The notes under the pieces were generated by a model. That model was given only the letters and a program-made list of their open reading frames with translations. It did not search any database and was not told where the DNA came from. The position numbers and the translations under genes were made by a program. From DATDAW01 sp036525185 (GTDB lineage Bacteria > Verrucomicrobiota > Verrucomicrobiia > Chthoniobacterales > DASVRZ01): a DNA stretch of 64,000 nt. Below are positions 16,887 to 25,318 of the stretch, in pieces. The stretch lies in the NCBI GenBank assembly GCA_036525185.1, contig DATDAW010000006.1:1-64000 (forward strand). The letters run 5' to 3'. Within the stretch, counting starts at the first letter, position 1; each line of letters starts with the position of its first letter.

Positions 16887-19181
16887 TTACAACTTCTGCG
16901 GAACTTTCTCGAGGTTGTAGCACTCGATGACGTCTTCGACTTCGTATTCGTTGAAGTCGCCGAGTTTGATGCCGCACTCGAGGCCAGAGCGAACTTCCTT
17001 CACTTCGTCCTGGAACCGCCGCAGTGTCGCTATACCGCCGTCGTAAATCGGCTGACGCTTGCGCAACACGCGGGCGCGTCCGGTTCGGACAATGCGTCCA
17101 TCCGTGACCAGGCAACCGGCAACGATGCCTTTGGTTAGTTGGAAAACCTGTTTGATCTCGGCGTGGCCAACAATGGTTTCGCGGAGTTCGGGGTCGAGCA
17201 GACCGGCCATGGCTTCCTTCACCTGATCAATCAGCTCGTAAATGATGCTGTAGAGCTTGATTTGGATGTTCTCGCGGCGTGCGGCTGCAGCCGCACTGGA
17301 TTCCACTTTAACGCCGAAACCGATAATGACCGCGTCGGATGCGGTCGCAAGCAACACATCGGATTCCGTAATCGGGCCGACGGCGCTATGGAGGATGACG
17401 AGGTCGATTTTCTTGCTATTGATCTGCTCCAAAGACGAAACAACAGCCTCAAGGGAACCTTGAACGTCGCATTTGACGATGATTTCCAAGGTTTTGTGCT
17501 GGTCGTCGGCGAGACGGTCGAAGAGATTTTCGAGCGTCGCGCGTTTTGGCGTGGCGAGTTTTTCCTTCCGCAGAGCTTCGAGGCGTTCTTCGCTGAGAGC
17601 CTTTGCGTTTTTCTCGGATTCCATGACGAGCAACGCGTCACCTGCATTGGGTAGTCCTATGAAACCGAGGATTTTGACGGGCGTTGACGGACCGGCTTGT
17701 TTGATTTGTGCCCCTGTATCGGTAATGAGGGCTTTAACCTTGCCAGAGTAGTTGCCGCAAATGAACGCGTCACCGGCTTTCAACGTGCCAACCTGAACGA
17801 TGACAGTAGCGACGGGTCCACGTCCCGCTTCGATTTGCGCTTCAATGACTGTGCCTCGAGCGGGCGCTTTGTCGTTGGCTTTTAGCTCGAGCATTTCGGC
17901 TTCGAGTAGCATGGACTGAATTAAATCATCGACGCCCGTGCCTTTGGTAGCGGAAACGGGGACGCAAATCACGTCGCCGCCCCAATCCTCCGGCGTAAGC
18001 CCTTTCTCCTGAAGCTGGCCCTTCACGCGGTCGATGTTGGCAGAAGGAAGGTCGATTTTATTGATGGCGACGATGATTTTTACCTTGGCAGCTTTGGCGT
18101 GGGAAATGGCTTCCAAGGTCTGTGGCATGAGACCGTCATCGGCGGCGACGACCAGGACGACGATATCCGTCACGTTTGCGCCCCGTGCGCGCATCGCGGT
18201 GAATGCTGCGTGGCCGGGCGTGTCAAGAAACGTAATGTGCTGGCCGTTGCGCTCGATCCTGTAAGCGCCGATGTGCTGGGTAATGCCGCCTGCTTCGCCC
18301 GCGGCGACACGCGTCTTGCGAATGGCATCCATCAGGGACGTCTTACCGTGGTCGACGTGGCCCATGAACGTGATAATCGGACCGCGGGCGACGAGTTGGT
18401 CGGCCTTTTTCGGTTCGACGGGCGCGGGCGGTTTGACTTCGACGACCGGTTTGTGCACGCCACCGCCCTTTTCACGCTTCTCGACCTCGAAAATCGCGCC
18501 ATGCTTTCTACAAATGCCTGCCGCGACATCAGGCTCGATGGTCTGATTGATATTGGCGAAAATGTTCATATCCATCAGATCTTTCATGATCTGGAATGGC
18601 TTGAGACCAAGTTGATTCGCCAACTCTTTGATGATGATGGGGGACTTGATGTGAATGGTCTTTTCACTAGTATCCGCGGCGGGAACCGTTGCGGCACTGG
18701 GAGTTGAGACTTCCTCAGTTTGCTTTACGGGCGGCGTCGGGATACCGGAAATCGGCGGAAGAACTGGGCTTTCCGGTTTCGGCGCGTTAATCCGGGAAAT
18801 TGGTGGAAGACCGACTTTTAAGGGTCTGGATTCAGCTGAATCCGAGGATTTCGACACCGGCTTTTCGTCGATTAGAGAAACAACAGGTTGTCTTGCGGCC
18901 GGTTTGGCAGGCTCGGTTGCGGCTGGCTGCCCTTCCTGGGGCGTGGGACCGGGCGCTGGTTTCTGCTGGGGAGCAACGATGCGCGCCAATGGCGCGATCG
19001 AGATTGGTGAAATCTTCTTCTTCTTTTTCGGAGAAATGAGGTCCTCGGCCACTGCTGCTGGCTTTGGCGACGGGGCGGCGTTCGGAGTGGTTACCGGGGC
19101 GCGTTCGTCCTTGCTGGCGTCCGATGGACGCGCTGAGGACTTCGTCGCGAAAGCAGATTTGCTGGTGGCTCGTGTGGACAT
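16887..19181 (-). CDS. infB: Translation initiation factor IF-2
   Basis: 764 residues. A long Pro/Ala/Lys-rich, low-complexity N-terminal region (1-170) is followed by the IF2_N domain (about 175-235, SPIIIKELANQLGLKPFQIMKDLM) and the GTPase: G1 GHVDHGKT (274-281), G2 GGITQHIGAY, G3 DTPGHAAF, G4 NKID and G5 SATKGTG. The beta-barrel and C-terminal C1/C2 domains that bind initiator tRNA follow to the end (...YNLEKVPQKL). It brings fMet-tRNA to the 30S subunit. It lies 87 bp after nusA in the conserved nusA-infB order; ylxR is absent between them and rbfA/truB are not found downstream, which is unusual. Confidence 0.97.
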   Translation of the reverse strand: MSTRATSKSAFATKSSARPSDASKDERAPVTTPNAAPSPKPAAVAEDLISPKKKKKISPISIAPLARIVAPQQKPAPGPTPQEGQPAATEPAKPAARQPVVSLIDEKPVSKSSDSAESRPLKVGLPPISRINAPKPESPVLPPISGIPTPPVKQTEEVSTPSAATVPAADTSEKTIHIKSPIIIKELANQLGLKPFQIMKDLMDMNIFANINQTIEPDVAAGICRKHGAIFEVEKREKGGGVHKPVVEVKPPAPVEPKKADQLVARGPIITFMGHVDHGKTSLMDAIRKTRVAAGEAGGITQHIGAYRIERNGQHITFLDTPGHAAFTAMRARGANVTDIVVLVVAADDGLMPQTLEAISHAKAAKVKIIVAINKIDLPSANIDRVKGQLQEKGLTPEDWGGDVICVPVSATKGTGVDDLIQSMLLEAEMLELKANDKAPARGTVIEAQIEAGRGPVATVIVQVGTLKAGDAFICGNYSGKVKALITDTGAQIKQAGPSTPVKILGFIGLPNAGDALLVMESEKNAKALSEERLEALRKEKLATPKRATLENLFDRLADDQHKTLEIIVKCDVQGSLEAVVSSLEQINSKKIDLVILHSAVGPITESDVLLATASDAVIIGFGVKVESSAAAAARRENIQIKLYSIIYELIDQVKEAMAGLLDPELRETIVGHAEIKQVFQLTKGIVAGCLVTDGRIVRTGRARVLRKRQPIYDGGIATLRRFQDEVKEVRSGLECGIKLGDFNEYEVEDVIECYNLEKVPQKL

Positions 19182-19268
19182 TCAGGGATTCTCGTTAAAA
19201 TCGTTGGGGCTGTTACTTTAGCAGATTTTGACGCTGCGCGCCGGTTTGTTTTCATGGCTCCAACCTTT

Positions 19269-20534
19269 TTATTGGATGGAAGCGAGTTTCTTTTCGTGTT
19301 CGCGTTGGGCCGCATCGAGAATCGGCTGCGCAGCCGCGGGCTCGATACCGAGGACGCTGGCAAGATCCTCGGCGTCCATTTCGATGATCATTTCCACGGA
19401 ACTGACGCCGCCGGTGACCAGTTGACGGGCGACGGATTCCTCGATTTTCAGGCTGCTGGCAAGACTCTTGGCCGCCTGCGCCACGCGCTGCTCGAAAACG
19501 TCCACGGCGGATTCGCCTTTGGTGATGTTGATATCCCAACCGGTTAGGCGCGACGTGAGACGGGCGTTCTGGCCGCGTTTACCGATGGCGAGTGACAGCT
19601 GATCCTCATCAACCGTGATGTGCACGGCTTTCTTGTTTTCGTCGAGTGTTACGGATTTGACCTTTGCCGGTTTCAACGCCTCAAGGACGAACTCACGTGG
19701 GTCAGCGCTCCAGCGGATGATATCCACTTTTTCATTGTTGAGTTCGCGGACGATGTTTTTCACACGCGAGCCCCGCATTCCGACGCAGGATCCAACGGGA
19801 TCGACTTTCTCGAGGGTGCTGTGAACGGCGATTTTGGTGCGGTAACCCGCTTCCCGCGCAATGGCTTTGATCTCGACCGTGCGGTCGGCGATTTCGCTGA
19901 CCTCAAGCTCGAAAAGACGACGAACGAAGTTTGGGTGGCTGCGCGAAAGGATGATTTCTGGGCCGCGCTGGCCGTTTTCGACGGCAACGACATAGGCGCG
20001 GATACGGTCGCCCACATTGTAGTCTTCGGTTGCAACCCGTTCGCGTTGAGGCATGACGGCTTCGAATTTTCCGAGATCAACAATGACATCGGAGCGCTCA
20101 AAACGGCGGACTAGGCCGCTGACGATTTCACCGGCCCGATCGCGGAATTCGTCGTAAAGCATTTCTTTCTCGGCCTGACGAATGCGCTGCATCATGGTCT
20201 GGCGCGCGGTCTGGGCCGCGATGCGACCGAAGCCTTCCGGCGTCACTTCAACTTCGATAACTTCACCGAGTTGAACGTCAGGTTTCACTTTTTGGGCTCG
20301 GGCGAGGAGAATTTCGTCGTGCTCGTTCTGAATGCGGTCCACCACGATAAGTTTGGCCAAGGCGCGAATATCGCCGGTCTTGGGATTGATATCGATGCGC
20401 ATTTCGCGAGCCGGGCCGACGCTGCGACGCGATGCAGAAAGGATAGCATTCTGGATAGCCTCCAGTAGGACATCCCTTTTGATGCCTTTTTCGCGCTCCA
20501 AATAATCCAGGCCGGCAATGATTTCGCTGTTCAT
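19269..20534 (-). CDS. nusA: Transcription termination/antitermination factor NusA
   Basis: 421 residues. N-terminal RNA-polymerase-binding domain (1-125), S1 domain (about 130-200, GEIVSGLVRRFE...VIVDLGKFEAVMP), KH1/KH2 (about 205-345, with GACVGMRG-like DPVGSCVGMRGSRVKNIV and LAIGKRGQNARLTSRLTGWDI) and a C-terminal helical segment with a helix-hairpin-helix-like repeat (about 355-415). It lacks the second acidic repeat of the E. coli protein (495 residues). It pairs with infB downstream; rimP is not upstream. The ATG at 20534 has no clear Shine-Dalgarno site. A promoter and an intrinsic terminator occupy the short leader (see those entries). Confidence 0.97.
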   Translation of the reverse strand: MNSEIIAGLDYLEREKGIKRDVLLEAIQNAILSASRRSVGPAREMRIDINPKTGDIRALAKLIVVDRIQNEHDEILLARAQKVKPDVQLGEVIEVEVTPEGFGRIAAQTARQTMMQRIRQAEKEMLYDEFRDRAGEIVSGLVRRFERSDVIVDLGKFEAVMPQRERVATEDYNVGDRIRAYVVAVENGQRGPEIILSRSHPNFVRRLFELEVSEIADRTVEIKAIAREAGYRTKIAVHSTLEKVDPVGSCVGMRGSRVKNIVRELNNEKVDIIRWSADPREFVLEALKPAKVKSVTLDENKKAVHITVDEDQLSLAIGKRGQNARLTSRLTGWDINITKGESAVDVFEQRVAQAAKSLASSLKIEESVARQLVTGGVSSVEMIIEMDAEDLASVLGIEPAAAQPILDAAQREHEKKLASIQ

Positions 20535-20555
20535 ATAAACAATTCGGGCCGAGAC

Positions 20556-20582
20556 AAAAAAGAGTGGGACACGCTCCCACTC
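20556..20582 (-). terminator. Intrinsic terminator in the nusA leader (candidate attenuator)
   Basis: On the minus strand, GAGTGGGA-gcgtg-TCCCACTC (20582-20562) is a perfect 8-bp, GC-rich stem followed at once by TTTTTTG. A further 5 bp pair (GAGAC with GTCTC) across the T-run could lock an alternative form. The T-run ends 21 bp before the nusA ATG, with no space for a promoter after it. Transcripts from the upstream promoter must therefore read through it to express nusA and infB. Confidence 0.7.
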
Positions 20583-20605
20583 GTCTCGCTCGGTCTATTG
20601 GTTCA

Positions 20606-20634
20606 AGGATAGCCGCCGGGGTTTCAGCCGTCAA
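20606..20634 (-). promoter_or_regulatory. Promoter of nusA-infB
   Basis: On the minus strand, TTGACG (20634-20629), a 17-bp spacer and TATCCT (20611-20606). The predicted start lies near 20599, leaving a leader of about 65 nt that contains the terminator hairpin at 20582-20556. Confidence 0.55.
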
Positions 20635-20732
20635 GTTTTGTGCGGAGCAAAGGACCTGGAAAGTAAAAGAACCCTTCACTCCACGCCAGGGGCGGGGCGC
20701 AACGTCAAGAAATACCGACGGATGGGGCTGGT

Positions 20733-21602
20733 TTAAAGCAACGCGAATCCGCTCGCTCGCCGGACCTGGTCGTCCGAGGGCCGCACGTCGGTATAGAGAA
20801 CGAACTGCTCCAGTGCCTGAATCGCAATCACTTCTGCGCCCGTGATGACTTTTTTCCCTCGTGCTCGGGCATGACGGATCAACGGCGTTTCGGGCGGGCG
20901 GGCGACAACGTCGAAAATCGTCTCGGCTGCTTCGATCGTTTCGGGGTCGAAGGCAAGGTCATCGGCTTCCGCTCCACCCACCATCCCGATCGGTGTAACG
21001 TTGACCAACATTGCCGGCTTGAGTGAATCCATGGCAGGCCGCCATTCGTATCCGCAGGACTCCGCCAGAGAGCGCCCTGCTGCTTCATTTCTGGCAATGA
21101 TATAGCCAGACTGAAAACCTGCGCCTTTCAGGGCGAAGGCCACGGCTTTTGCCATGCCGCCGCTGCCGCGCAAGGCGAAGACGGATTGCGGCGGGACGTC
21201 GTGGCGTTCCAGCAGCCGGGAAACGGCGATGTAATCCGTGTTGTAGCCCGTGAGCCGGCCAGCGTCGTTGACAATGGTATTGACGGATTCGATGACGGCA
21301 GCTGACTGATCCAACGCGTCGAGAAACTCGATGCAGGCTTCTTTAAACGGCATGGAGATCGCGCAGCCACGAATTTCCAGGGCCCGGATACCGCCAATAG
21401 CGGCCTTCAAGTCGCTGGTCGTAAAAGCCTTGTAGACAAAATTGATGTCGAGCTCGCGGTACAGAAAGTTATGGAACCGCGTGCCAAAATTTCCGGGTCG
21501 GGCTGCCAGCGACATGCAAAGTCGGGTATCCTTGTCGATTGCGTGATTTGCAGGTGCTCCTACGACTTGCGATGAAATGGACGTGGTCATAAGGAGATTC
21601 AT
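20733..21602 (-). CDS. aroE: Shikimate 5-dehydrogenase-like protein
   Basis: 289 residues from the ATG at 21602, which has a good GGAAAGGAA Shine-Dalgarno site; a TTG 30 bp upstream is less likely. AroE reduces 3-dehydroshikimate to shikimate with NADPH. Seen: substrate-domain segments VYKAF, the catalytic-Lys motif ISMPFKEACIEFLD (in place of the usual VT.P.K), NT(I/D) in SVNTIVN, GYNTDY, and a Rossmann turn ALRGSGGMAKAV, then VNVTPIGM. Serine-rich substitutions put it in the AroE-like branch also found in actinobacteria, so the substrate may be quinate or shikimate. Last gene of the dsbD-redoxin-MBL-aroE run. Confidence 0.82.
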   Translation of the reverse strand: MNLLMTTSISSQVVGAPANHAIDKDTRLCMSLAARPGNFGTRFHNFLYRELDINFVYKAFTTSDLKAAIGGIRALEIRGCAISMPFKEACIEFLDALDQSAAVIESVNTIVNDAGRLTGYNTDYIAVSRLLERHDVPPQSVFALRGSGGMAKAVAFALKGAGFQSGYIIARNEAAGRSLAESCGYEWRPAMDSLKPAMLVNVTPIGMVGGAEADDLAFDPETIEAAETIFDVVARPPETPLIRHARARGKKVITGAEVIAIQALEQFVLYTDVRPSDDQVRRASGFALL

Positions 21603-21659
21603 TGATTCGTTCCTTTCCGAGAGCAAACTCAAGCAACAAAAATCTGTCCACGGTGGCGT

Positions 21660-22289
21660 TCACGTGTGCATTTGAGACAGCAAATCCGCGAGGCGAGCGG
21701 GAACGCTGGACAAAATCGGGGGGCCATGAGCAAAAAGCAGGGCGGTGGGATTCAGTGAGGCGATTTTGTGAACGCTTTGGCGGAGTCGTTCGGGAGACGT
21801 GGCGTATTTGTCTGGAAGCAGGCCAAATCCGAAATTGTCGAGATTGATGAGAATATCGCCCAAAACCAGCGTCTGACTTTCTTCGATGAGGATGCCAATT
21901 TCCCCCGGGGCGGCGCCCGGAAGTTCAACAATACGCAAGCCGGGGCAGGGAATAACCCCGTCGAGGAGAAGGGGTTGAGCTCGCACGTTGAGTTCGGGGC
22001 AGGCTTCAGGATGGGCCAGAACGTGAATCTCGGGAAACTGTTGCCAGAACCAAAGGCTCTCCCGTTCGTGATTACTACTGGTCAGGAGAATGGTTCTAGG
22101 AGGGCCGAATTGAGCAACAAATCGGGCGAGGGCGTCGGGGGAAAGAGCGATGGGATCGACCAAAACGAGGCCGCCATCGCTGGGCAGGGCGATGGCGGTT
22201 GAGAAAAGATCGACTCTGGATTTGGAACACCAGGCAGACCAAATTGCCAGATTGACTCTGAGGAGCTGGAATTCGCCGGCCGTGGGCAT
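21660..22289 (-). CDS. Metallo-beta-lactamase-fold protein with altered metal site
   Basis: About 209 residues from the ATG at 22289 (a GTG at 22346 is possible). The order of segments follows the MBL fold: a strand with LVLVDPIAL, the motif-2 loop, a mid-domain GDIL and a terminal LLFAHGPPIL. The zinc motif HxHxDH is replaced by TSSNHERES, leaving a single His, so hydrolase activity with two zincs is doubtful. It may be a structural or single-metal member. It lies 75 bp after the redoxin gene and 57 bp before aroE, on the same strand, so probably co-transcribed; function unknown. Confidence 0.65.
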   Translation of the reverse strand: MPTAGEFQLLRVNLAIWSAWCSKSRVDLFSTAIALPSDGGLVLVDPIALSPDALARFVAQFGPPRTILLTSSNHERESLWFWQQFPEIHVLAHPEACPELNVRAQPLLLDGVIPCPGLRIVELPGAAPGEIGILIEESQTLVLGDILINLDNFGFGLLPDKYATSPERLRQSVHKIASLNPTALLFAHGPPILSSVPARLADLLSQMHT

Positions 22290-22364
22290 GGTGCAAGTCT
22301 TCGGGCGAGCGTTCAGGCGCTTTGCCAGGTTCTGCTCGGTGCGCACTTACAAACGTAAAGATGC

Positions 22365-22967
22365 TCAATATTTCACGCTGCAGCCGTACGGTTTGGTCGT
22401 GCCGACCGGAACGGGTTTGCCGGTTTCGGCAGCGTCAAGCGTAATCCGGACGTAGTTGGTTGCAGTGGCAATGTCAGCCTGGTCAGTGCTTGGCTTGTTA
22501 TCGATACCGCCCTGATAGATAAGCGTGCCTTCTGGATTGATGATGAAGATTTCCGGCGTCGTTTTGGCGTTGTAGAGGCGGCCGACCTTGCCGTCATGAT
22601 CAAGTAGAAGGGCGGTGGGTGCGGTTTTCTTTGCCTCGGCGATTTTGCTATACTCAGTGGGCGAATAGTATCCCTGTTTGCCGGGAGCTGACGAGTTGAT
22701 GGAGAGCCAGACAACGCCTTTCTTCGTATATTCGGCCTGCAATTTTTGCATGTTCGCGCTGTCGTAATGCTTTTTCACGAAGGGGCAATCCGGGTTGTAC
22801 CATTCCAAAACGACAAATTTGCCTTTGTAATCGGCAAGCGAGACTTCCTTCCCGCTAGTGTCCTTCAAAGTGAAATCTTTTGCCGGTTTTCCGGTTTCGA
22901 CGGCAGCGAATGCGGGAGCGACAAATCCGAGGACACAAAGGGCGAGGGTGGCGAGGTTCAATTTCAT
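22365..22967 (-). CDS. Periplasmic thioredoxin-fold redoxin (AhpC/TSA type)
   Basis: 200 residues with a clear signal peptide (to PAFA/AVETG, about residue 21). The redoxin entry GKPAKDFTLKDTSGKEVSLADYKGK and VVLEWYNPDCPFVKKHY place the active Cys near residue 61. It has PDCPF in place of CxxC, so the peroxidatic-type single Cys may pair with the C-terminal Cys in YGCSVKY. Its start overlaps the dsbD stop by 4 bp (ATGA), so the pair is translationally coupled, and DsbD is its likely electron donor. Related proteins are annotated as thioredoxin-family or peroxiredoxin-like; substrate unknown. Confidence 0.83.
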   Translation of the reverse strand: MKLNLATLALCVLGFVAPAFAAVETGKPAKDFTLKDTSGKEVSLADYKGKFVVLEWYNPDCPFVKKHYDSANMQKLQAEYTKKGVVWLSINSSAPGKQGYYSPTEYSKIAEAKKTAPTALLLDHDGKVGRLYNAKTTPEIFIINPEGTLIYQGGIDNKPSTDQADIATATNYVRITLDAAETGKPVPVGTTKPYGCSVKY

Positions 22968-25087
22968 GACGGGTTTGTGGATTCAGTTTGGTTTTGAGTA
23001 ATGGCCTGGGTTGCCTGATGCAGCGCGTCGAGCACGATTTTCGGCGTGAGAATTTCCGGCAAAACAACGGGCGGAATGCTGCGGTCGCTTGGGAAAACCA
23101 GGTAAAGGGGCACCCCGGCGCGTCCGTATTGCTTCAGAATTTTGGTGATGTCGGAATCCCCGTTGGTCCAATCGGCTTCCAGAAAAAGAACGTTCTTGCC
23201 GTCGAACGCTGCCTGAATCTCCGGTTGATCGATGGCGACACGTTTATTGACCTTACAGGAAATACACCAGTCTGCGGTGAAATCGACGAAAACGATCCGG
23301 TCCGTCGAGAGGGCGGCTTCGAGTTTGCCGGCGAAGTTTTGGGCTTCTTTCTCAACAGGCGCCGGACGGAAAAAAACGGTAATGATGGCCAGCAAGGCGA
23401 GTGTCCCTACGAACGCGCCTGCGCCAAACGCTCGGGTGCCGTCGCTTGCGATGGGCGTGAGAAACGTCCCATAAATCCACGCGGCAATTCCGGCTAGCAG
23501 AAGGAGTGCGCCGAGGAAAACGACGGCATTAATGCCTGCTTGCCTGCCGACGATCCACACAAACCAAAGGAGTGTTCCGAGCAGAAGGAAACCCATGCCT
23601 TGCTTCAAATGCTCCATCCACGGTCCGGGTTTCGGCAAAAATTTCATCCAGGCCGGATTGGCGCACAGGATCAAATACGGGGCGCTCATCCCGAGAGCAA
23701 TCGCCGCGAAAACGGCCAACAACGTCAAGGGCGGCTGGGCGAGGGCAAAGGCGAGTGTCGTGCCCAGATAGGGCGCGGTGCAGGGCGTGCCAAGGATGGT
23801 CGCGAAAACACCCTGAAAAAATGCTCCTGCGTAGCCTTTATGCGGCGCCCTGGCGAGCTTTGTCGTCGCGGCTCCGGGTAGTGTGATCTCGTAAACACCA
23901 AACAGATTTAGTGCGAAGAGGAAAATGAGGACGCTGATGCCGATGTTAAACCATGGGCTCTGGAACTGCTGCGCCCAAGTGATCTCGACGCCAGCCGAGC
24001 GCAGGATAAGCAGCACGAGCGCCAGCCCAAGAAACCATGCGAACATTCCCGCCGAGAAGGCGAGTCCCATTTTGAAAACGCGCTGCCGTGACTCGCCAGA
24101 TTGGCGGACAAAGCTGAAAATCTTCAGGGAAATGACCGGAAGCACACAGGGCATCAGGTTGAGGATGAGTCCACCAAAGAAACCGAAAACGAGTGCCGTG
24201 AATATTGAAAGCGTTTGCGAGGTCTGAGCCGGCGCAGCAGGAACCCCCGCGGAGACCGCTGGCGTTGAGTCCTGTCCAATCTCCCAGGACTGATTTCCTG
24301 TTTTTAGCACGCCCGGGATGATTTTTGGTTTCGTCCCACCCTCAAAAAGCGGAACTGTTACCACCAAATCCGTTCCTTTTACCTCGATTGCGGGATGGCC
24401 GATGACGGCGTCGGTTGGTGGATTGGGGAAAAAGAAGGGAAGTTCCGCATCCGACTTCCAGTTTGGAATGGTTAACGTGACGGCCTGTTCCGTCGCCATC
24501 CACCTTGTCTCGAACGGCGGAGGGCCGGTGGCTGGAACCTGCTTCGCAAACGTTTCAAAAATCGGATTGTCGGGCCCCGGAGTGGCTGTTCCTGACGGCA
24601 GCTCCAGATTCAGTTCGTCTTTGCCCGGCACACACAATTGCTCGCACACGAGCCAGTCGGCCTTTGCATTGAATTTCAAAGGTCCGGGCGGCAATTCCGT
24701 TGGCGGCGTCACCGTTGCGAAAAGAAGCACTTCGTTGTGATAAACGTATGTGTCGAGGTCTCCGAGGTCGGTGTGTTTCGACGGCACCGGCCACTGCAAT
24801 TCGCCGATTGTAAATCCCGGAGGCAACGTCCATTGAATTTTGGTTGGGGTCCCTGAATCACCCGGAAACTTCCAATAAGTATGCCAGCCGGGCGCCATTT
24901 TCATCAGCAGACCAATTCGGAACGGTTTACTGGCCTCCACCGCAGCCGTATCCGCAACCAGTTTGGGCTTCACGAGGAGCTTGCCCTTGTAAGTCTGGGC
25001 ATGCGTTATGCTTACGTTGGAAGTGAATATTAGCGTCGCTATGAGCAATAACTGCAGGCAAAGCTTCACGGGGTTTGGTAGCATCAT
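22964..25087 (-). CDS. dsbD: Thiol:disulfide interchange protein DsbD
   Basis: 707 residues in three parts. After a signal peptide (cut near residue 30) comes a periplasmic immunoglobulin-like domain (about 35-270) with a Cys pair in WLVCEQLCVPG. The central DsbD transporter domain (about 295-570) has eight or so helices with the two redox Cys in LNLMPCVLPVISLK and GTPCTAPY. The C-terminal thioredoxin domain has WCISCK (near 625). It carries reducing power from cytoplasmic thioredoxin to periplasmic partners. The N-terminal domain is of the longer type seen in ScsB-like proteins. First gene of a four-gene run with the redoxin, MBL and aroE genes. Confidence 0.93.
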   Translation of the reverse strand: MMLPNPVKLCLQLLLIATLIFTSNVSITHAQTYKGKLLVKPKLVADTAAVEASKPFRIGLLMKMAPGWHTYWKFPGDSGTPTKIQWTLPPGFTIGELQWPVPSKHTDLGDLDTYVYHNEVLLFATVTPPTELPPGPLKFNAKADWLVCEQLCVPGKDELNLELPSGTATPGPDNPIFETFAKQVPATGPPPFETRWMATEQAVTLTIPNWKSDAELPFFFPNPPTDAVIGHPAIEVKGTDLVVTVPLFEGGTKPKIIPGVLKTGNQSWEIGQDSTPAVSAGVPAAPAQTSQTLSIFTALVFGFFGGLILNLMPCVLPVISLKIFSFVRQSGESRQRVFKMGLAFSAGMFAWFLGLALVLLILRSAGVEITWAQQFQSPWFNIGISVLIFLFALNLFGVYEITLPGAATTKLARAPHKGYAGAFFQGVFATILGTPCTAPYLGTTLAFALAQPPLTLLAVFAAIALGMSAPYLILCANPAWMKFLPKPGPWMEHLKQGMGFLLLGTLLWFVWIVGRQAGINAVVFLGALLLLAGIAAWIYGTFLTPIASDGTRAFGAGAFVGTLALLAIITVFFRPAPVEKEAQNFAGKLEAALSTDRIVFVDFTADWCISCKVNKRVAIDQPEIQAAFDGKNVLFLEADWTNGDSDITKILKQYGRAGVPLYLVFPSDRSIPPVVLPEILTPKIVLDALHQATQAITQNQTESTNPS

Positions 25088-25318
25088 CTTTTTGTGTGAG
25101 CAAATTTCGGACGTTTTCTTCCCCTGTTTTGTTCAGTTTTTGCCCATACGACTGTACAAAAAGCGCATTTCCTTAAAAGACTGGTGAAATTTAGCCAGCC
25201 TACTCTCAAAATTGATTCAGAAAACTGAGGGAAATCCGCTACTTTTTCTTTGAATAGAGGGCAACACGGAAATACCCTCCCCCGACCCACCAAACCCAAA
25301 ACCAGCCAGACCCACCTC

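Noticed and set aside
19091..19363. Minus-strand frame in the nusA-infB gap running into infB
   Set aside because: It overlaps infB out of frame and shows no family pattern; taken as chance.
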